Shown here: in pieces, positions 42,879 to 52,424 of the stretch | How the letters are laid out: every line of letters starts with the position of its first letter | Position numbering within the stretch: the stretch's first letter is position 1 | Assembly (NCBI RefSeq): GCF_023195925.1 | Contig: NZ_JALPRE010000009.1 | Coordinates: forward strand, 186,001 to 250,000 | Origin: Aquimarina acroporae | GTDB taxonomy: Bacteria > Bacteroidota > Bacteroidia > Flavobacteriales > Flavobacteriaceae | DNA length: 64,000 nt | Direction of reading: 5' to 3' | Program-made: the position numbers and the translations under genes | Notes under the pieces: generated by a model | Database searches by the model: none | What the model was told of the DNA's origin: nothing | The model's input: only the letters and a program-made list of their open reading frames with translations

Positions 42879-44585
42879 TTAAAAAAATGATTGTTTAGAT
42901 TCCAATTCTAGTAAATATGAGAAAATTTCTTGATCTGGAGACAATTCTAATTTTTTACGAAGCCTATATCGAGCAGTTTTTGCACTTTCTGGTGATATAC
43001 CTAAAATACTAGCGGTTTCTTTAATGTTTAAATTGAGGCGTGTTAATGAGCAAACTTTTAAATCATTGGCACTTAGATCGGGGTGTTTTTCCTTCAGTTT
43101 TGAATAAAATCCAACATGAACTTCTTCGAAAAATCTTTTAAAATCTTCCCAATCTTTATTAATATTTAGATTTAATTTAATGGTTTTTTGAAGCTCGTTA
43201 ATAAGCTTTTCTTTCTCTTTTGGAGTAGCTTTTTTTGCTTTAGCAACCAAGTGATGAAGCTGTTGCAACAATTCGTTTTTTTGCACAAAATTTATGGCAT
43301 AGGAGGTAAGTTCTTTGTTTTTGTACGTAAGTTGTTGTTTTAATTCTTGTTGTTTTAATGAGGCATTTTCAGCAGTTTGTTTTGCTTGATCTGCTTTGGC
43401 TTGTAATAATTCGTTACTTTTTTCTAATAACTCTCGATTTTTAGTTGATCGTTGTCGAAACGTTTTGAGTAAAAAGAATCCACTGGTGATAAGAATGCAT
43501 ATCCCCAACAGTAAGCTCCATTTAATCAGTGCATCTGATTTTTCTTTTTCCTTTAAGAATAGTAACTCTTGATTTTGTTTTTCGAGTTCATTTTCAAATT
43601 CTAAATAGGCAATTTGTTTCGATTTTTCAGTATTAAATACTGAGTCCTTCAAAGCAATGTATTGATCATAAAAAGAAAGCGCTCCTACATAATCATTTTG
43701 TTGTTTTCTTAACTCTTTTAATTCCTCATAGGCCAATAATTCATATTTTTTTAGGTTGCTTACTTTGGCTCTTTTGAGACCAAGTTCTAAATGAATACTG
43801 GCAGCTTCTACGTTATTTTCTAAGCGTAATAATTTACCGTATTGTATGAGATTTGCGGTCATTCCATCTTTATCATCTACTTGTCTTCCTGTTGCTATGG
43901 ACCGTTCTATATGATATTTGGCCTGGGCAAATTCTTTTTTTTCAGTGTAAAGAATACCTAGGCGGTTATGTGCTTCGGCAATACCATAGATGAAATTGTT
44001 CTGATTGTGTAGTTCAATTGCGTCATTGATATAGATATGGGCATCATCCCAAAGGCCTTTTTCTATATAAACTGTTCCTATTTTGGTAAAAGTAGTAGCA
44101 ATACGACTGGTAAGGTTCAAAGCGGTAAAATAATCTATAGCAAGATTATAATTTTGGAGAGCTTCATCATATTCTCGAAGATCTGCATAGACCATGCCTA
44201 TATTTAGAACGGTATTCCCAATACCCTCTTTATTATTAATTCTTGTAAATTCTTGATTTGATTTTATAAGATATTTGAGCGCATTATTCGTATTACCTTG
44301 AGCCCAGTAGGCCACACCAATAACTCGATTTGAATTGGCTATACCCAGAGGATATTTTAGTTCTTCTGACAAATTAAGTGCTTTTTGGCCAAATGATATC
44401 GATTGGTTTGCATCGGTGATCCAGTATTCAAAACCAATAGAATTTAGCAGTTTTACATGAGTGGTGTCTTTAAGTTTGTGTTGCCTGAGTATATTTTTGA
44501 GGCTATCTGCTTTTTTATTTTGTGAATAAATAGTACCAACGAATAAGGTGATGGTAAATACAAAAATAATATGCGGTACTCTCAT
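42879..44585 (-). CDS. membrane-bound TPR regulator with LuxR-like HTH
   Basis: A 568-aa protein: signal/anchor (ends TIYSQ), six or so tetratricopeptide repeats to about residue 315, a membrane helix at ~356-372 (LIKWSLLLGICILITSGFFLL), a cytoplasmic coiled coil and a C-terminal helix-turn-helix (LSANDLKVCSLTRLNLNIKETASILGISPESAKTARYRLRKKL). TPRs lie outside and the DNA-binding part inside, so it may sense an envelope or nutrient signal directly. The class is frequent in flavobacteria; targets unknown. Confidence 0.9.
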   Translation of the reverse strand: MRVPHIIFVFTITLFVGTIYSQNKKADSLKNILRQHKLKDTTHVKLLNSIGFEYWITDANQSISFGQKALNLSEELKYPLGIANSNRVIGVAYWAQGNTNNALKYLIKSNQEFTRINNKEGIGNTVLNIGMVYADLREYDEALQNYNLAIDYFTALNLTSRIATTFTKIGTVYIEKGLWDDAHIYINDAIELHNQNNFIYGIAEAHNRLGILYTEKKEFAQAKYHIERSIATGRQVDDKDGMTANLIQYGKLLRLENNVEAASIHLELGLKRAKVSNLKKYELLAYEELKELRKQQNDYVGALSFYDQYIALKDSVFNTEKSKQIAYLEFENELEKQNQELLFLKEKEKSDALIKWSLLLGICILITSGFFLLKTFRQRSTKNRELLEKSNELLQAKADQAKQTAENASLKQQELKQQLTYKNKELTSYAINFVQKNELLQQLHHLVAKAKKATPKEKEKLINELQKTIKLNLNINKDWEDFKRFFEEVHVGFYSKLKEKHPDLSANDLKVCSLTRLNLNIKETASILGISPESAKTARYRLRKKLELSPDQEIFSYLLELESKQSFF

Positions 44586-44739
44586 TTTTAATCTATTGTC
44601 TCACAAATATATGGTTGTAATAGGTTAATTAATCGAGATTTAGTAATTATTTAAGATGTCTATATGTTGATAACAATTCTTAATAACTTTAATGTAAGGT
44701 TTATAATCAAATTGCTACTTTTACATCAGATAAAACGAA

Positions 44740-45714
44740 ATGAATATGTCTGATACAATAGAAAGAATCAAATGCCTTATCATAGGCTCGGGGCCTGCAG
44801 GATATACTGCAGCGATATATGCTTCAAGAGCAGATCTTAAACCTGTAATGTATACAGGTATGGAACCAGGTGGGCAATTAACTACTACTACCGAGGTTGA
44901 TAATTTTCCTGGATATCCAGAAGGGATAGACGGACCAACGATGATGGTGCAATTGCAGCAGCAAGCCGAGCGTTTCGGAACCGAAGTGCGAATAGGAATG
45001 GTAACTGCTGTAGAGTTTAGTAAAGCAGTAGGAGGAATCCATAAAGTAACTGTTGATAATTCGAAAGAAATTGAGGCAGAGACTGTAATTATTTCTACTG
45101 GAGCAACTGCAAAATACCTTGGATTACCTAGTGAACAAAAATTAAGAGGTGGTGGGGTTTCTGCTTGTGCGGTTTGTGATGGTTTCTTCTATAAAGGACA
45201 AGATGTTGCTATTGTTGGAGGAGGAGATACTGCTGCAGAAGAAGCTACATATCTTGCAAATATTTGTTCTAGTGTTACCATGTTAGTGCGTAAGGATCAA
45301 ATGAGAGCTTCAAAGGCCATGCAACATAGAGTAAATAATACACCAAATTTGAAAGTAATGTATAATACCGAAGTAGATGAGGTATTAGGAGATCAAGTGG
45401 TTGATGGACTTCGAATGGTTAATAATCAAACTGGAGAAAAAACAGAGATCGATATTACTGGTTTGTTTATCGCTATTGGGCACACCCCAAATACTCAGAT
45501 TTTCAAAGGGCAAATTGATATGGACGAGACAGGTTATATCATCACTGAAGGAAAATCTACAGAAACGAACATTCCAGGTGTATTTGCTTCTGGAGATGTA
45601 CAAGATAAAGAATATAGACAAGCTGTTACTGCAGCGGGAACTGGTTGTATGGCGGCTCTGGATGCAGAACGCTATTTGGCAGCAGTCGAAACCAATGAAG
45701 AAGTTTCTGCTTAA
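44740..45714 (+). CDS. trxB: thioredoxin-disulfide reductase
   Basis: NADPH-dependent flavoenzyme that reduces thioredoxin. The 324-aa protein has the FAD motif GSGPAGYTAAIYA, GGQLTTTTEVDNFPG, the redox pair C143-A-V-C146 followed by DG, the NADPH site GGGDTAAEEA and the C-terminal FAD motif GVFASGDVQDKEYRQAVTAAGTGC. Either the first or the third Met can be the start. Bidirectional terminator follows. Confidence 0.97.
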   Translation: MNMSDTIERIKCLIIGSGPAGYTAAIYASRADLKPVMYTGMEPGGQLTTTTEVDNFPGYPEGIDGPTMMVQLQQQAERFGTEVRIGMVTAVEFSKAVGGIHKVTVDNSKEIEAETVIISTGATAKYLGLPSEQKLRGGGVSACAVCDGFFYKGQDVAIVGGGDTAAEEATYLANICSSVTMLVRKDQMRASKAMQHRVNNTPNLKVMYNTEVDEVLGDQVVDGLRMVNNQTGEKTEIDITGLFIAIGHTPNTQIFKGQIDMDETGYIITEGKSTETNIPGVFASGDVQDKEYRQAVTAAGTGCMAALDAERYLAAVETNEEVSA

Positions 45715-45736
45715 CTAGTAGCTAACATACTTATAA

Positions 45737-45773
45737 ATAAAAAAGCCTCTTAATAGATTAAGAGGCTTTTTTA
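45737..45773. terminator. bidirectional terminator between trxB and a head-GIN gene
   Basis: Long stem AAAAAGCCTCTTAA / TTAAGAGGCTTTTT around TAGA with A and T runs on each side; serves trxB (plus) and the minus-strand gene ending at 45775. Confidence 0.88.
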
Positions 45774-45774
45774 T

Positions 45775-46635
45775 TTAATTTAATCGCAGTTTGCTAGGAA
45801 CATAATCGATCTCTTTCTTATAAAGTGAAGCTTCATTGGTAAAGACCTCTACATTGATTTTAGGTTCTCCCAGTAAAAAGACTTCAGATTTATCTCTCAC
45901 CTCCATAGTAATTTCCTCATTTGTGAGTATGTAGCAATCACTTGAGTTTTCAGCAATCAATATTGTTTTTGCGGCATTTAATTTTTGACCATAAAAGTCG
46001 GAATCATTATCGGCTCTAACCCGCATAGACTGTGCTTCTCCTTCAATTTCTACTGAAGCTTTTTGATATAAATCTACATTTAAGTTTTCTGTAGTAATAA
46101 TTCCTTTCATTTCAGAGTTTTCATTGATCTGATATGTTACTTCTGTTGCATTTACATGCAATTCTGCACTTGCCTTCCCATTGGTTGTACAACTCACTTT
46201 ATTTGTTTCGGTGGTGAGAAATACTTCAGCGTTATCATTGACTTCAACAGTAAGCTCAGAACCGGTAATAGGCGATAGAGACTTTGCGTTTACCTTGTCG
46301 TAAAGCATAATTCTTTTTAATTCAGATCCGTAGGATATATCAAGATTTAAAGCTTTTGCACGGCGCAGATCTTTGTCAGAGTAAATTTTTAAAACACTGT
46401 CTACTACTTCTATCTTGATAACTTCCTGTAGATTACTGTCTGCTTCTATTTTTACCTGGCTATCACTACTCTCCTCAAAGGTAACTTCAAAACTTTCATA
46501 GATTTCAATAGTATGAAAACCATCAACATTATGTTCTTCGGTACTTACAATCTTGTTCCCTTTTATTTTTTCTTTTTGTCCATAAGCATTTCCTAGTAGT
46601 AACAAGGATGCGATTACGAGTAGCGACCTTTTCAT
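45775..46635 (-). CDS. secreted head-GIN-domain-like protein (DUF2807)
   Basis: A 286-aa exported protein (signal ends AYGQ). The mature part has the parallel beta-strand repeat pattern of the putative auto-transporter/adhesin head GIN family: NVDGFHTIEIYESFEVTFEES, SDSQVKIEADSNLQEVIKIEVVDSVLKIYSDK, then short beta-solenoid rungs. It is more diverged than the second family member at 47810. Probably surface or periplasmic. Convergent with trxB. Confidence 0.75.
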   Translation of the reverse strand: MKRSLLVIASLLLLGNAYGQKEKIKGNKIVSTEEHNVDGFHTIEIYESFEVTFEESSDSQVKIEADSNLQEVIKIEVVDSVLKIYSDKDLRRAKALNLDISYGSELKRIMLYDKVNAKSLSPITGSELTVEVNDNAEVFLTTETNKVSCTTNGKASAELHVNATEVTYQINENSEMKGIITTENLNVDLYQKASVEIEGEAQSMRVRADNDSDFYGQKLNAAKTILIAENSSDCYILTNEEITMEVRDKSEVFLLGEPKINVEVFTNEASLYKKEIDYVPSKLRLN

Positions 46636-46817
46636 ATTTATGTGAATTTATAATTTACAAATAGGTTATAGTGTTCTCAGCGATATAAAATACATCGAAA
46701 GTACAAATATAACTAGACTATATATTAAATGTTGTGTTGCATCACATAAGTAATAAACAAAGTCTGTACCAAGAATAAGTTTATTGAATGAAGAGATAAA
46801 TCAATATAATTAAGGTT

Positions 46818-47615
46818 TTATAATTTTGTAGCTTCCTCTACTACTTTGCCTTTTTCGCGCACTATAAGCTTAAGAATCTTATTATTTGAACCTTTTATAA
46901 ACTCGAAAGTAAGTGGGTTTTCTTTATTAAAAAACATGTTTTCGGTTTCGGGAAAGATTATAGCTTCCATTTTTCCGGCATTAACTTTAAGTGCATTATT
47001 TGCAATGGAAATTTGCACAAGACCCGTTTGTGGAGCTTGATATTTTCCGACATAGTTTTTTAGAATCTCCAGAGATAACGAAATTGTTGTTTTATCGGTG
47101 TTTTGTGGAGCAGGTTGATGATCATAACTTAAGACACGAGTCATTTTCCATTCATTATTTTGTTGTTGCCATACATGAGTAAATTTGGCAATTTCAGTAG
47201 GAACTTCTTTTGCTTCATTTTCCGTGATGTAAAACATGTGTTCACCAGTAATAATTGCTCCATAGTTATTTAAAGGGTATACATTTATACTGCCTTTTAC
47301 GGCTTCTCGCCGTATCCTTATATTTTTATTTCCACACAATCCGTTTGATACAAGTTCCATCATCTTCGTGAGGCCAGAGGTCAATCCTCCTTTATCATGA
47401 TAAAATTCGAAATCCTGAACAAAAAAGGAACTAAAAGCTTGTAGATTACAACTATTATAAGCATCCCAAAACTGTTGATCTAGGGTTAAAATTACGGTAT
47501 TGAGGTCGTTATTTTTATTATTGTTCGTAGTAGTTTGCGAGCTAATTTGGTTAATAGATAGAACCATTATAATAATGGCCGCAATAGTTGTGCGTGAGGT
47601 GAATTGTAAATTCAT
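46818..47615 (-). CDS. secreted DUF4440/SnoaL-like protein with C-terminal beta domain
   Basis: A 265-aa exported protein (signal ends QISSQ). Residues ~40-150 match DUF4440 of the NTF2 fold (LDQQFWDAYNSCNLQAFSSFFVQDFEFYHDKGG, then WQQQNNEWKMTRVLSYDH). Residues ~170-265 resemble the lipocalin-like tail of penicillin-binding-protein-related proteins (LKNYVGKYQAPQTGLVQISIANNALKV). No catalytic residues are obvious. Lies between the two head-GIN genes but separated from the upstream one by a terminator. Confidence 0.8.
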   Translation of the reverse strand: MNLQFTSRTTIAAIIIMVLSINQISSQTTTNNNKNNDLNTVILTLDQQFWDAYNSCNLQAFSSFFVQDFEFYHDKGGLTSGLTKMMELVSNGLCGNKNIRIRREAVKGSINVYPLNNYGAIITGEHMFYITENEAKEVPTEIAKFTHVWQQQNNEWKMTRVLSYDHQPAPQNTDKTTISLSLEILKNYVGKYQAPQTGLVQISIANNALKVNAGKMEAIIFPETENMFFNKENPLTFEFIKGSNNKILKLIVREKGKVVEEATKL

Positions 47616-47696
47616 GATGATGTTTTTTGATTGATGAGAGATACTCCTAATTGCACAGAAGAAATTTTGATTTAAAATAGGAGTGGATCGATGATG

Positions 47697-47767
47697 AAAA
47701 AAACTGCCCGAAAAAAAGTATCTAACATGAACTACTTATTTTCAACAATGGGTATTTTCGGGCAGTT
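47697..47767 (-). terminator. long-loop terminator after the second head-GIN gene
   Basis: Perfect 13-bp arms AACTGCCCGAAAA and TTTTCGGGCAGTT enclose a 40-base loop; on the minus strand the hairpin is followed by seven T. 43 bases after the stop at 47810. Confidence 0.7.
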
Positions 47768-47809
47768 GTGATTTTGGTTGGTTAAATGATTGGTTAGGTT
47801 GTTACGTTT

Positions 47810-48529
47810 TTAGTGCCTTCTTATATTACCTCCAGAATTATCCACTTCTGAAACTTTTTCTGGTTTACCGTAGTATACTACATTGGCACCGCTAGTTGCT
47901 CTACCAGTAAACTCATTTTCTGCATGTATTCTTATATTGGCTCCACTACTTGCTTTTGCTTCAGTAACCAAACTCAATAGATCTTCGGCACGAATATTTG
48001 CTCCACTAGAAGCACTAGCAGTATGATTATTTACTTTTCCTTCAAGATTTATAAAAGCGCCACTTGAGACAGAAGAATTAAGCGTTTGTGCTTTTATCTT
48101 AAGCGATATATCTGCGCCGCTAGTCGCACTTAAGGCTATGTCTTTTTGCACTATTTCGTCATTAGAAGAAATACTTGCTCCACTAGTGACTTGAATTGTA
48201 TTGATCTTGCTGTAAGATACATATACATTCTTTTGATCTGCAGAATATATGTTTTGATCTGAAGTAATGTGTAGTGCATTGTTTTTTACATATACTTCGA
48301 TGTGTTCATGGAGATTTTCATTAGCTTCAACGACAACTTTTTTGTCTTGACTTTCTATAAGTATTACATCTAATCCTCTACTTGCTTTAACCGCATCAAA
48401 GTTATCTGTAATAGTGCGTTCTTTCTTAACTACATCTCCTTGTCCTTTAATACCGTTAAAGACCATATTGCAGGAACAACATGCAAGAGATAAACAAAAA
48501 GTGACTAAAATTTTGGCTAGTGTGGTCAT
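47810..48529 (-). CDS. head-GIN-domain lipoprotein with SGA-rich beta-solenoid
   Basis: A 239-aa protein with a cysteine-rich lipoprotein-like signal (LACCSC). After GIKGQGDVVKKERTITDNFDAVKASRGLDVIL, the family's start signature, comes a repeat region with S-S/T-S-G-A at regular spacing (ATSGADISLKIKA, VSSGAFINLEGKV, SSGANIRAEDLL, SSGANIRIHAEN, TSGANVVYYGKP), i.e. one SGA per solenoid rung. It follows the PspC gene by 45 bp on the same strand, a common pairing in flavobacteria. Confidence 0.87.
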   Translation of the reverse strand: MTTLAKILVTFCLSLACCSCNMVFNGIKGQGDVVKKERTITDNFDAVKASRGLDVILIESQDKKVVVEANENLHEHIEVYVKNNALHITSDQNIYSADQKNVYVSYSKINTIQVTSGASISSNDEIVQKDIALSATSGADISLKIKAQTLNSSVSSGAFINLEGKVNNHTASASSGANIRAEDLLSLVTEAKASSGANIRIHAENEFTGRATSGANVVYYGKPEKVSEVDNSGGNIRRH

Positions 48530-48574
48530 AACTATACGTTTTAATGAATTGAATTGTTTGTTTTTTGATTGATA

Positions 48575-50332
48575 TTAGAATTGATCATCGGTTTTAATTT
48601 CTATTCCGTCCTCGTCTATTTTTACTTTTACTGGTTCGTTGTTTAATTGTACTCCATCTTCGTCAATTTTGAGATTGAAATTTTGATCATCAGAATTGAT
48701 GTTGATATTCACCTTATCCTCATCGTCAGAATCCTCATACTCCCAGTCATTTTCATCTTCTGGACAGTCTTCACATACAAACTCTCCATTAACAAGTTGA
48801 AGATAATGCTCTTCTTTTCCATCTATGGTAACATAATCATCATATTTCCAAGAGTTGTTGAATCCGGAAGTATTGTCATCGGCATATAAGGTGATTCCTT
48901 CGGGCAATGTTAAAATTACTTGAACTTCCTGATCTCTATACTTGCTAGCATAATCTGTTATGGCATATCCATTTAGTAAAAGGGTATTGCCCTCTATCTC
49001 ATATGCATATTTTAAATCTTCGGCTCTTTGAGAAGCTTCTTCGTAAGACCTTCCTTCGGCTTTCTTTTCAATAACAATACTAGCAACACTATCTGTTTTT
49101 GATGGTTTCAGATATAGTTCGATGTCTTGAATAACAATTACCTTATTACCTTGATCATCTCTTTTTATCTGATAGTTATTTCTATGACGTAAATAGTTCA
49201 CATATCGACTGTTTCCTTGCATTTTGATTGTAAGTGTATCACTTTTTGTAAACGGTAATGTTTCTTCTTGAGTGATTACTTCTGCATCATATGCTTCCAA
49301 AGTAGCTTGGCGAATTCCAATTATTCCTAATCCTATTAGTGATATAATCCAAACACCGGTTAAACCAAGTTTTGCAGGTGTTCCAATTGATTTTAAGTTG
49401 TTTATCAAGATTTTTAATCCTAAAATGAATAAGAAGAAAAACGGTATACCTGCTGCAAAGAACGTAAGTAAAGATACTAACCATAATGGAGCTTCAGGAT
49501 GGTTTCCAACTTCTAGATATTCGATCCAGGGAGTATCCATAAAACCAAAGGTTCCTAAGGTAAATAGACCAATGAATAAACTTATTAAAGTAACTCCAGC
49601 TGTGATAACAAGAATAACACCTACAAACTTTACAAAGATCTTTAGTAAAAAGAGAAAAACATCTCCGAGGGCATCAAAAAAAGTGGTAGAACTACTTTTT
49701 ACTTTACTACTATATTTTTGATAATCTACATTCTTTACCGTATCGGTAACATTGTCGAATCCTTCTTTAATTTTTTTTTCGATGTTACTAATATTCACGG
49801 CTTCTCCTTTCATGGCTAGAAAGTCTGATGTCGTCTTAGCCTCGGGAACAAAAATCCAGAAAGCAACATATATTAGGATAAATGCTCCACTAGAGAAAAT
49901 AGTAAATAATATCCATGCTAATCGAATCCAAATAGGGTCTACGGCTAAATAATGACCAAGTCCGGAGCTTACACCTCCTACATAAGAGTTGGTTGTATCT
50001 CGAAATAGCTGCTTTGCACTTTTTGGACGACTATAAGCTGCTTTAGGTTCATCTTCAAATATTTCTTCATCAAGCCTGTAATCTTCTGGTTGTCCCATAA
50101 CCGCTATTACCTCTTCAACTTCCTTATTCCCGATTACTTGACGTTCATCTTTTATTTTTTCACTGAACAACTCTGCAATTCTTGCTTCGATATCGGCAAT
50201 AATTTCATCTCTCCCTTGAGAATCGGTAAAGGAGCGACGTATGGCATCGAGATAACGTTGCAATTTCAGATAAGCATCTTCATCGATATGAAAAAATATA
50301 CCTGCTAAATTTATATTGACTGTTTTATTCAT
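48575..50332 (-). CDS. PspC-domain membrane protein with C-terminal extracytoplasmic region
   Basis: A 585-aa protein. An N-terminal segment (NINLAGIFFHIDEDAYLKLQRYLDAIRRSF) is followed by a PspC domain at about 105-175 (LFRDTTNSYVGGVSSGLGHYLAVDPIWIRLAWILFTIFSSG), further membrane helices at about 230-260, 285-310 and 325-345, and a C-terminal beta-rich domain ending in an acidic tail (EDCPEDENDWEYEDSDDEDKVNINI). PspC proteins sense or buffer membrane stress. It starts one base after the PadR stop codon, so the regulator and PspC are one operon. Confidence 0.9.
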   Translation of the reverse strand: MNKTVNINLAGIFFHIDEDAYLKLQRYLDAIRRSFTDSQGRDEIIADIEARIAELFSEKIKDERQVIGNKEVEEVIAVMGQPEDYRLDEEIFEDEPKAAYSRPKSAKQLFRDTTNSYVGGVSSGLGHYLAVDPIWIRLAWILFTIFSSGAFILIYVAFWIFVPEAKTTSDFLAMKGEAVNISNIEKKIKEGFDNVTDTVKNVDYQKYSSKVKSSSTTFFDALGDVFLFLLKIFVKFVGVILVITAGVTLISLFIGLFTLGTFGFMDTPWIEYLEVGNHPEAPLWLVSLLTFFAAGIPFFFLFILGLKILINNLKSIGTPAKLGLTGVWIISLIGLGIIGIRQATLEAYDAEVITQEETLPFTKSDTLTIKMQGNSRYVNYLRHRNNYQIKRDDQGNKVIVIQDIELYLKPSKTDSVASIVIEKKAEGRSYEEASQRAEDLKYAYEIEGNTLLLNGYAITDYASKYRDQEVQVILTLPEGITLYADDNTSGFNNSWKYDDYVTIDGKEEHYLQLVNGEFVCEDCPEDENDWEYEDSDDEDKVNININSDDQNFNLKIDEDGVQLNNEPVKVKIDEDGIEIKTDDQF

Positions 50333-50333
50333 T

Positions 50334-50669
50334 TTACTTCTTTTTTTGTTTGGTTACCAGATTTACAGCATTTTGTAATTCGTTCCAAGTGGTGTTTAAT
50401 TCTTTTAGAAACAATTGGCCGGTTTCTGTGAGTCCATAATATTTACGTGGCGGCCCAGATGTAGATTCTTCCCAGCGATAGCTGAGTAATCCTGCATTTT
50501 TTAATCTGGTTAGTAAGGGATAAATGGTACCTTCTACCACAAGCATCTTAGCATCTTTAAGAGTCTCCAAAATTTCAGCTACATAAGCATCGTCGTCCTT
50601 AAGGATAGAAAGAATGCAATATTCCAGAACACCTTTGCGCATCTGCGCTTTTGTGTTTTCGATCTTCAT
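50334..50669 (-). CDS. PadR-family transcriptional regulator
   Basis: A 111-aa winged-helix repressor with the family's MRKGVLEYCILSILKDDDAYVAEILETLKDAKMLVVEGTIYPLLTRLKNAGLLSYRW layout and GPPRKYYGLTETG wing. PadR-PspC-head GIN is a recurrent flavobacterial arrangement that probably answers envelope stress. One base separates it from the PspC gene. Confidence 0.93.
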   Translation of the reverse strand: MKIENTKAQMRKGVLEYCILSILKDDDAYVAEILETLKDAKMLVVEGTIYPLLTRLKNAGLLSYRWEESTSGPPRKYYGLTETGQLFLKELNTTWNELQNAVNLVTKQKKK

Positions 50670-50731
50670 AAAACTAATTTTTAAAAGTTAAACTGTTCAT
50701 TTTTTGATTGATGATTTTTGATTGATGATGA

Positions 50732-51265
50732 TTATTTTAATAGGTATTGATCGGTTGCTATTATCGCACTCGTGAATATGGTAGCTAAAAGATAATTGAT
50801 GAGGTTAAATTTTAGACTATACCCTTGTTCTTTCGAAGCTTTTATCAATAGAATAAGAAGGGTAAAACATACCATGAGTGGAAGTATCCAATATCCCAAT
50901 CCAAGCCAGTAGCTAATTCTAGCTTCATCGTTTGGATTAAAGACCGATACTATCATTGCCATTAAGCGAAAACAAAATGCAAAGAATAGAAACGGATACC
51001 AATACATATTTCCGGTTTTTCTAAGAATGTAAAAGAACGCAAATGCAGATGCTATTGTGAATAGGGGACCTGCTGAACTTACCAAATAACTATGCCATTT
51101 TGGTAGATATTCTCCTTCTACTAAAGAAACAGAATTAAGAGTCATTTTCATAGAGTATCCAAGTGTTTCTCCTGTAATGTAGTGTGCCAATTCATGAAAA
51201 ATAAACGAAAGGAACACAGCCACAGCGGTTATCAAAATGTACTTTATGTTGATTAATGACTTCAT
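50732..51265 (-). CDS. M50-like membrane metallopeptidase-related protein
   Basis: A 177-aa membrane protein with HELAH (residues 24-28) at the end of its first helix, the zinc-binding signature of M50-type intramembrane proteases, and a later FNPNDEAR segment which may be the second metal site (NPxD). About five hydrophobic segments. It is shorter than site-2 proteases and lacks a PDZ domain, so protease activity is not certain. Lies 7 bp downstream of the DUF4870 gene and upstream of PadR. Confidence 0.75.
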   Translation of the reverse strand: MKSLINIKYILITAVAVFLSFIFHELAHYITGETLGYSMKMTLNSVSLVEGEYLPKWHSYLVSSAGPLFTIASAFAFFYILRKTGNMYWYPFLFFAFCFRLMAMIVSVFNPNDEARISYWLGLGYWILPLMVCFTLLILLIKASKEQGYSLKFNLINYLLATIFTSAIIATDQYLLK

Positions 51266-51272
51266 CTTATTA

Positions 51273-51725
51273 TTACTTTATAAAACGAATACTAAGAGGA
51301 TATCGATACGATTCTCCCTTGTTGGCTTTTAGTGCTGCGGTTATCACAAAAATAATTTCAAGAAAGAAACCAATTAAGGCTACTACACCTATAAATGATG
51401 CTCCTATTAGTGTACTGAAACCAACAGGATCAGAAAAACTGATCGATATACCATCATGATGAAAAATATCGGTGATTGATGCATTTCCTAAAATCTTGAA
51501 AAGAAAAAAAGGAAAAGAAAACATACCTAATATTACAGAATATAATAGAATGCTAAGCTGAAAGTTTATAGCTTCTTTACCGTTCTGGTCTATAAATTCA
51601 GACTTGTCCTTATTGGTAGTCCATAACAAAATGGGAACTATATAATTTCCGAAAGGGATAAAGTACTTTGAGAATACCCCTAAGTGCATAAACGTTGCGA
51701 TATTTTTGTGGTTGTTGACTGACAT
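51273..51725 (-). CDS. DUF4870-domain membrane protein
   Basis: A 150-aa protein with the family pattern: ATFMHLGVFSKYFIPFGNYIVPILLWTTNKDKSEFIDQNGKEAINFQLSILLY, four membrane segments and a basic C-terminus. The family (often beside PspC and RDD proteins) has no assigned biochemical role. First gene of the 47.8-51.7 kb minus-strand cluster; divergent from the DUF4442 gene. Confidence 0.87.
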   Translation of the reverse strand: MSVNNHKNIATFMHLGVFSKYFIPFGNYIVPILLWTTNKDKSEFIDQNGKEAINFQLSILLYSVILGMFSFPFFLFKILGNASITDIFHHDGISISFSDPVGFSTLIGASFIGVVALIGFFLEIIFVITAALKANKGESYRYPLSIRFIK

Positions 51726-51879
51726 TTTTAAAAGTATATAATAGTTTCTTATGCAAATATATGTTTAAAAAAAGGTATTATGCAAAACATAGTACCATAA
51801 TTTAACATAAATTTAAGATTTAATGAATTTTTTAACCATTCTACTTTTAACTATATTGTGACAACTAAAAGTTACTACA

Positions 51880-52335
51880 ATGAATATAACTCCTGGAAAA
51901 CTTAATACATTCTTATTGTTTAAATTACCATCTGCCTGGCTGTGTGGTGTGCGTGTAAAAAATATTGATAGAACCTCGTGTACGGTTTCTGTAAAACATA
52001 GGTGGATCAATCAAAACCCTTTTAATTCGATGTTTTGGGCAGTGCAGGGGATGGCGGCAGAGTTAACTACAGGAGCACTGGTTACAGGGTATATACAAAA
52101 CAGTGGTAAAAAAATATCTATGTTGGTAGCCAACAATAATGCTACATTTACCAAAAAGGCAACAGGTAGGATTACTTTTGTTTGTAATGATGGTGACCTT
52201 GTTAAAAGTGCAATAGAAAAAGCTGTTGAAACTGGTGAAGGACAAACTGTATGGATGAAATCTGTAGGAACTAATAAGGATGGGGTAGAGGTATCGTCTT
52301 TTAATTTTGAGTGGACTGTTAAAGTGAAGAAATAA
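51880..52335 (+). CDS. DUF4442 hotdog-fold protein
   Basis: A 151-aa protein of the hotdog thioesterase superfamily: LWFK-like start (LLFKLPSAWLCGVRVKNID), SVKHRWINQNPFNSMFWAVQGMAAELTTGAL with the central helix, and a C-terminal strand pattern. Typical hotdog catalytic residues are not obvious, so it may bind acyl-CoA or have lost activity. It is followed 89 bp later by the TIGR00266 gene. Confidence 0.85.
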   Translation: MNITPGKLNTFLLFKLPSAWLCGVRVKNIDRTSCTVSVKHRWINQNPFNSMFWAVQGMAAELTTGALVTGYIQNSGKKISMLVANNNATFTKKATGRITFVCNDGDLVKSAIEKAVETGEGQTVWMKSVGTNKDGVEVSSFNFEWTVKVKK

Positions 52336-52424
52336 CTATGATAATATGATTTGTTCTGTAACACTTTTAGAGAAAAGTTTACCTATAAGTAAAGTAACAA
52401 TTCATTAATCAATAAAAAATAAAG

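Noticed and set aside
49272..49721. Plus-strand frame of 149 codons
   Set aside because: Antisense of the PspC gene; composition (Ile, Pro, Lys, Asn) is that of a shadow frame.
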